From Zhengitettix transpicula (Eukaryota; Arthropoda; Insecta; Orthoptera; Tetrigidae): DNA of 64,000 nt. Numbering within the stretch: position 1 is the stretch's first letter; every line of letters starts with the position of its first letter. Both the position numbers and the translations under genes were made by a program. The notes under the pieces were generated by a model. That model saw only the letters and a list, made by a program, of their open reading frames with translations. It was not told the DNA's origin and ran no database searches. The stretch is taken from assembly GCA_037074705.1 (NCBI GenBank), contig CM073591.1, positions 164,018,032 to 164,082,031 of the forward strand. The letters run 5' to 3'. Below are positions 59,468-64,000 of this stretch, piece after piece.

Positions 59468-60409
59468 AGCGAAATTACGTGTGTGATTTTATTTTTACGC
59501 GATAAATCGTTTTTGAAATGGTGTTTTCTGATTGGTGTTCGGGTATGACGTATAAGCTGTGACTGGTCAGCCTTCCTTGTTTTCCCCTCTGTCTCCTACT
59601 TCCGTCACACAAAAAGTAGTTTACCACGCTTTATTCATTGATAGACGTATCCTGTACACTTAGATTTGAGTCAGTATTTATATCGCGTGAGCAACCATGA
59701 GAAACAGATGTGCGGGTATTTGCTGGTAATTCCACCACCAGCGAAAAATAGTTTCATTGCTCTCGGCGCCAGACTGACGCGGGGTTCTAACCAAATTGCT
59801 ATTGTTCAGGCGTCTCTATGGTTTTCTAATAACCAACGGCTCACCTGCAAGGTGGTAGTAATCTATGGAACAACGTCAGAGATGCATTCCTGGGATGCTG
59901 AATCGCACATTTCCTACGTGTCAGCAACAATATCAATCAAAACAATTAGATATCCTTCTTACACTTTGACGTTCAATTTGATTTTCACGTTGACATTGTA
60001 CCTTACAACAAACTTACAAAATGAAGTACTGCAGCTAACCTTAATGGGATTGGATAACAAACTCAATGTAGACTAATGCTTAAACATTAAATGTTACCAA
60101 ATACATTTAAACATGTATGTCGTTGAGTTATATCCGATTTTCTGCGTAATGCTAATGTGGCTTCACTTATAGCATACCAGAGTTTTGAAACTTCCATTAA
60201 AATAGAGAATAAATATCAGTGTTTGAATACTAAAGAACTCGTCACATTCATGGAATAGATATTTTCTAAACAGAACCTTCCAAGTAAACCTCTCATCGAT
60301 ATTACAAATCTTTCGCTCTAACCATATAACCTTGAGTCGTCATTGACATACAATCTATTTGTCATGTTTAAAAGATCACAGTCATGAGATCTTCAGCGGC
60401 ACAAATTGA
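59468..60409. other. Intergenic DNA with an unassigned frame
   Basis: The plus frame 59666-60076 (136 codons) has no motif I recognise and no supporting context. Confidence 0.3.
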
Positions 60410-60710
60410 TTAATTATATAGAAAAGTAGGCAATTAACAGATAAAATGAAGTGATAACATCATACCACATTACGTTTCTGCAATTATTGTTGCTTTCGTT
60501 AGATGATTATAAATCGTAAGATCCGTAAGAAAGAATCATAGGGCAAAGCAGGTGACGAACTCAAATGGTTTCGATCATAGATATTGTTGAGTTTCATTGC
60601 AGTGATGCTAAATTGAAAAAAAGGATGACGCGGGATACTACCACTATTCTCTATTATACATATCTGGTTGTCAGTTCATGAGAAAAAATTCTTATCATAG
60701 TTCCAGTAAG
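60410..60710 (-). repeat. Penelope-like element 3' end
   Basis: On the minus strand MKLNNIYDRNHLSSSPALPY (60634-60575) parallels the DPIKLNNCYD end of the PLE at 53.7 kb. It is followed by CATCTAACGAAAGCAACAAT then AATTGCAGAAACGTAATGTG, the same terminal block as at 53.5 and 27.6 kb. The nuclease core is not recognisable. Confidence 0.6.
60470..60502 (-). ncRNA. Hammerhead-like motif in PLE end
   Basis: On the minus strand: CTAACGA (two transitions from CTGATGA), AA, stem GCAA/TTGC, A, then GAAACGTAATG. It has the second-closest catalytic box to the hammerhead consensus in the window. Confidence 0.35.
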
Positions 60711-63164
60711 GAAGTTTCCTACCGGAGCGCGGTTAATGAACACATTTTTATTGTTCGAGCGGCCGCTGCGCCTAAGATTCATTTCTCTCTGACAATTCCC
60801 GCATTCTATTATTTTCTAATATATCCTCGTAGATGATTAAATTTCAACTGCCTCAATAGCATACTGTATTATAGCTCCGGAAATGTATCAAGCTACCTCG
60901 GGTAGATAATGTAAAGCTATTGCTTTGAGAAGGTCCAAACCAGCAAGTAATATCGCAAAATTTCTGCTACGGACAAATAACTGAAACTACGCAGTAGTGT
61001 TTTAAGCCTTCTTTCATTAAATCTTCTTACTTTGAGCGGAATATTTTACGCACCGCCTCGTATCTGTGATACATGCGATTCCACTGATGGTTCTAACCGA
61101 AATAGTTATCAAGGTCTTTTGCAAAATGTCTAGGATTCTGACAGCAATTTTCATTGTACTATGGTACGGTAATTCAATGCTCGAATTCATCTACTGTTCC
61201 TTCCTCTTATGAACTACTGAATTTATGATTGTCTTCTCCAACTCTTTTATTTTAACACTATTAGTCTCCTTTAATCTCACTTAGAGTTCCTTAGAAACTT
61301 CCTTGGTTTTTTTTTCTCGGCTCTACTCTTTAGTCAACTTCCTTCTTTTATGAGAACATACGCGCTTTTGCAGCTTTTTAGAATAATCTTATTTTCTTAT
61401 CTATCAATTATAAATTTATTAACTTTCTCTTAACTCTCTGCCGGATCTATTTTCTCCCCAACATGATGTTATTCACCCCTCTCATCTCAGGTATTTTTAC
61501 CTCTACATTATATTCTAAATTTAATTTTATATGCTGAATTTAATTTGAATTGATGTTTATTAAAACAATACAAACATAATTTATGATAATAACCTAATCT
61601 GAGTTTTTAGAAATTAATTTGTATTACAGTTTTCGTGCTTATATGTTCTAATTTAGAAATAAATGTAAAAATAAAGTTCGTTTCATCACTGTAGTTTTGG
61701 GTACTCTTGAATTAAATGGTTAATTCCTGATCTAAAACTTACAAGCAAACAAAATTACACCAACTGGATAATTTATAATACAATTATATAAAAAAATTAT
61801 ATAACATTACTAACAAGTAATTGGATAAAATATAGATGAACGTGAATTCCTAAGGTTCGCTTTGCACAGACTTTGCGGCAGAAATGACATATTTACACAG
61901 CTGTTAGAAGCTTTATTGAATTTAAAATAACAAAGGAAATAAAAAAATAATATAATTAATGGATTACATTTTTAAGTTATTGGTATCATTTATTGCATTA
62001 ATCGCCAAGTCATTGGATGTAATATGCAACATTTTGCTCATCATTGTGGAACAATATTTCTTGTAACCCCTCCCCCGTCCTACACCCAATTATTTTAGGT
62101 ATTAATCAAAACGGTAAAATAATAAGAAACCATTACGACGCCATAACATATTTAATGTCTATACATATAGCGTAATAATTTGATATGAAAAATAATTGGA
62201 AAGAACAACTCTATTAAATACATAGCGTAGAGAGTGGAAGAGTTTTTACTATAAATTTATCTACCCTAGGGTGAAACTCTTCCTGTGAAGTCGATCATAG
62301 TATCTCAACGGAAATAAAATTCTCTTAGGTGTGAATATAGAAAACTGTATCATAAAAACTGAACACGGTTGTAAGGGCGTATTTACTTGGGAAGCCAGTT
62401 GTTCTGTTCCGTGCCTGACTCGAGGCGATTTAGCTGCAATCACTGTAAGGTTTACTACTCACTTTCCGCGTCTTATATTAAATATATGGCTCATTAATTG
62501 ATAATGTTAGGGATTTGTTGTTAAACATGTCTCTGAATTTACAAATTTAATGATAAACTATTATGAATTAATTAAAAACATGGATTTTTTTCTAATGGTT
62601 TCGCGGTGAGAGAATGGCATTGCATATGTTACAAATTTCTATGAAGAGTATTTCGTATATGCTTATTTGTTATTCAGTGCTCGATACTGTCATTCTGCGT
62701 TTTGTTTTCTCTGGGTCGATTTCCTTGGGTCTTATTTAATACTTCTCCCCTCCAAGTCTATTTTACTGGCCGCGATCTGAAAACAATTAACTGTTATAAA
62801 AATAGACTTTTAATTTTTCCTCGCCTATGTGACAAACTTTCTATTCTTCATCATAAATGAGCAACTCATTATCTCTTAGTCCCGAAATGCAATTTTAACA
62901 AACCATTAAATATCAACATCATTTTGTCTTCTAACAATTGAAACAAACTACTGAACTTATCTGTATTAAATTCTGGAATTCTTGACCTTCTGCGGGAGTC
63001 CTGTATGTATCTTTTAACTCCTTAAATGCATCAACTACAATTTTTATTTTCTACCCGGTAATTTATTTTAATTAGTGGAAGTATTCTCCGTGGGTGTCGT
63101 CGCAAGCATAACAATACTATTTCTGTGGTTTCTCGTCAGGTCACTTCGCCACCTTGGCAATAGG
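60711..63164. other. AT-rich intergenic DNA, no feature seen
   Basis: Nothing recognised on either strand. Confidence 0.4.
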
Positions 63165-63412
63165 GTCATCCACGTGGCGGCAACTCCCCTTTAATAGCAT
63201 GGGTTGGGATTTCAAAGGGAGGATGCGGAAAGGTAGAAGAAGGTAGCCAAGGGTTAATTAGGGCCCCCAGATCCTACCCGGCATTCGCCTTGATGCAGGT
63301 CAAACCCTAGAAAACCTGCATCAGGTAGGTCGGGCATTTGATACATGTCCCACGCCCTTTCGATGGTGGGAGAGGGGTTTGCAGTGGGGACGGAGCATTC
63401 CCTTCTCCTGGC
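63165..63412 (-). repeat. R1 retroposon, 5'-truncated copy
   Basis: Well conserved: CACGTGGCGGCAACTCCCCT, GATGCGGAAAGGTAGAAGAA, CCTACCCGGCATTCGCCTTG, GAAAACCTGCATCAGGTAGG and GTGGGAGAGGGGTTTGCAG, in reverse orientation. It ends at AGCATTCCCTTCTCC. Confidence 0.85.
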
Positions 63413-63639
63413 GTAGCCCTATTTCTTCCCAGATCTATCTGCGCACCGAATTGATCGCCCGGTTCCTTTCTGGCCGTTCAGAGGTAAACAACTGGAAACG
63501 ACACGATTCCTTCCCAACAAAAAACTGAATTAAAATGAATTGTAATGTATTTTCATTATGACTTTTTATGTTTTTGATATTAAAAATAGAATAAAATATA
63601 TGAAGAACAATATAATTAAGAAAGTTTAGAAAATATATA
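63413..63639. other. AT-rich spacer
   Basis: Nothing recognised; the minus frame 63701-63435 extends into the LTR and is not supported. Confidence 0.3.
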
Positions 63640-64000
63640 TGTATTAAAAAGGCCATTAATTGTTTTAATTGAATTGAATTGTTAGCGGTACGAGTTCCCA
63701 AAGAACAACAATGGACGGTAACTCTGTGTCGGCGGAGCCTTTGTTGTGAACTGCGTTCTGTACGAGAGTGAGTCAGTCTGCAGCTAGAGGCGATACAGAT
63801 CAGTCTGCGTTCGGCAAAGGTTACAGTAAAGCGAGGATGCTAATTTAAAAGTATGAATAGCGCGGTCCAAGAAGTCCAACTGCGAGATCTACAAGTTTAC
63901 ATAAAACGCGAGTAAACAGTTTTAACGGAGAGACTCAAATAATAATCGCAAAGTTGGAAGCAAAAGGTTCTGCTTCGCACAGACTGAACTAAATTTCAAA
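63640..64000 (+). mobile_element. LTR, family G, copy D, cut by window end
   Basis: Begins TGTATTAAAAAGGCCATTAA after ATATATAT and shares AATTGTTAGCGGTACGAG, ACAACAATGGACGG and TCTGTGTCGGCGGAGCC-like blocks with copies A and B. The remainder lies outside the window, so this could be a 5' LTR of a longer element. Confidence 0.7.

Noticed and set aside
59161..59548. Cys-Val-rich frames
   Set aside because: Translation of the (AT)n(GT)n microsatellite.
1..64000. CRISPR arrays, rRNA, prokaryotic operons, defence systems
   Set aside because: None seen; the window is eukaryotic repeat-rich DNA and its tandem repeats are microsatellites or transposon parts.

Overview
This is AT-rich eukaryotic DNA, most likely from a large, transposon-laden insect genome. 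The arthropod call is an inference from the repeat types: mariner, hAT, Penelope-like elements, jockey/CR1-like LINEs, tRNA-derived SINEs and LTRs primed by tRNA-Lys. I found no cellular protein-coding gene I can name, no rRNA, no CRISPR array and no prokaryotic operon. The longest open frames are 136 to 189 codons, AT-rich and scattered. Every stretch of protein I recognise belongs to a mobile element and is broken by stops or frameshifts.

Layout. 0.7-2.1 kb: Penelope-like element (PLE) debris with a fold-back that resembles a hammerhead ribozyme. 2.2 kb: first copy of a dispersed retroposon that I call R1. 8.2-9.4 kb: two LINE fragments. 12.0 kb: a SINE. 13.76-14.93 kb: a complete but dead mariner with both terminal repeats and TA target duplications. 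16-20 kb: a possible orphan exon, two R1 copies (one full length with target-site duplications) and a GC-richer tandem duplication. 20.4-20.9 kb: LINE 3' part. 22.7-27.4 kb: four LTRs in (AT)n tracts plus a 760-bp non-autonomous hAT element and a SINE. 27.5-34.1 kb: PLE ends, R1, a hAT remnant, a near-perfect palindrome and a LINE. 36.6 kb: a second mariner remnant. 38.2-39.65 kb: the best LINE reverse transcriptase. 40-50 kb: mostly featureless, with a SINE and microsatellites. 49-54 kb: R1 copies, a tRNA-like SINE, a LINE fragment and the clearest PLE GIY-YIG endonuclease. 58.3-59.3 kb: an inverted LTR. 60.4 kb: another PLE end. 63.2-64.0 kb: R1 and an LTR cut by the window edge.

The most notable points are four. 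(1) R1, about 520 bp with at least 11 copies here, has an A-tail and one copy with a 13-bp target duplication, so it spread by target-primed reverse transcription. (2) One LTR family sits in ATAT tracts every time, and two of its copies end in tandem ~50-57 bp modules that each carry a primer-binding-site-like sequence. (3) PLE ends share a hammerhead-like core whose stem II differs in sequence between copies while staying paired. (4) Several fold-back structures are built from PLE ends.
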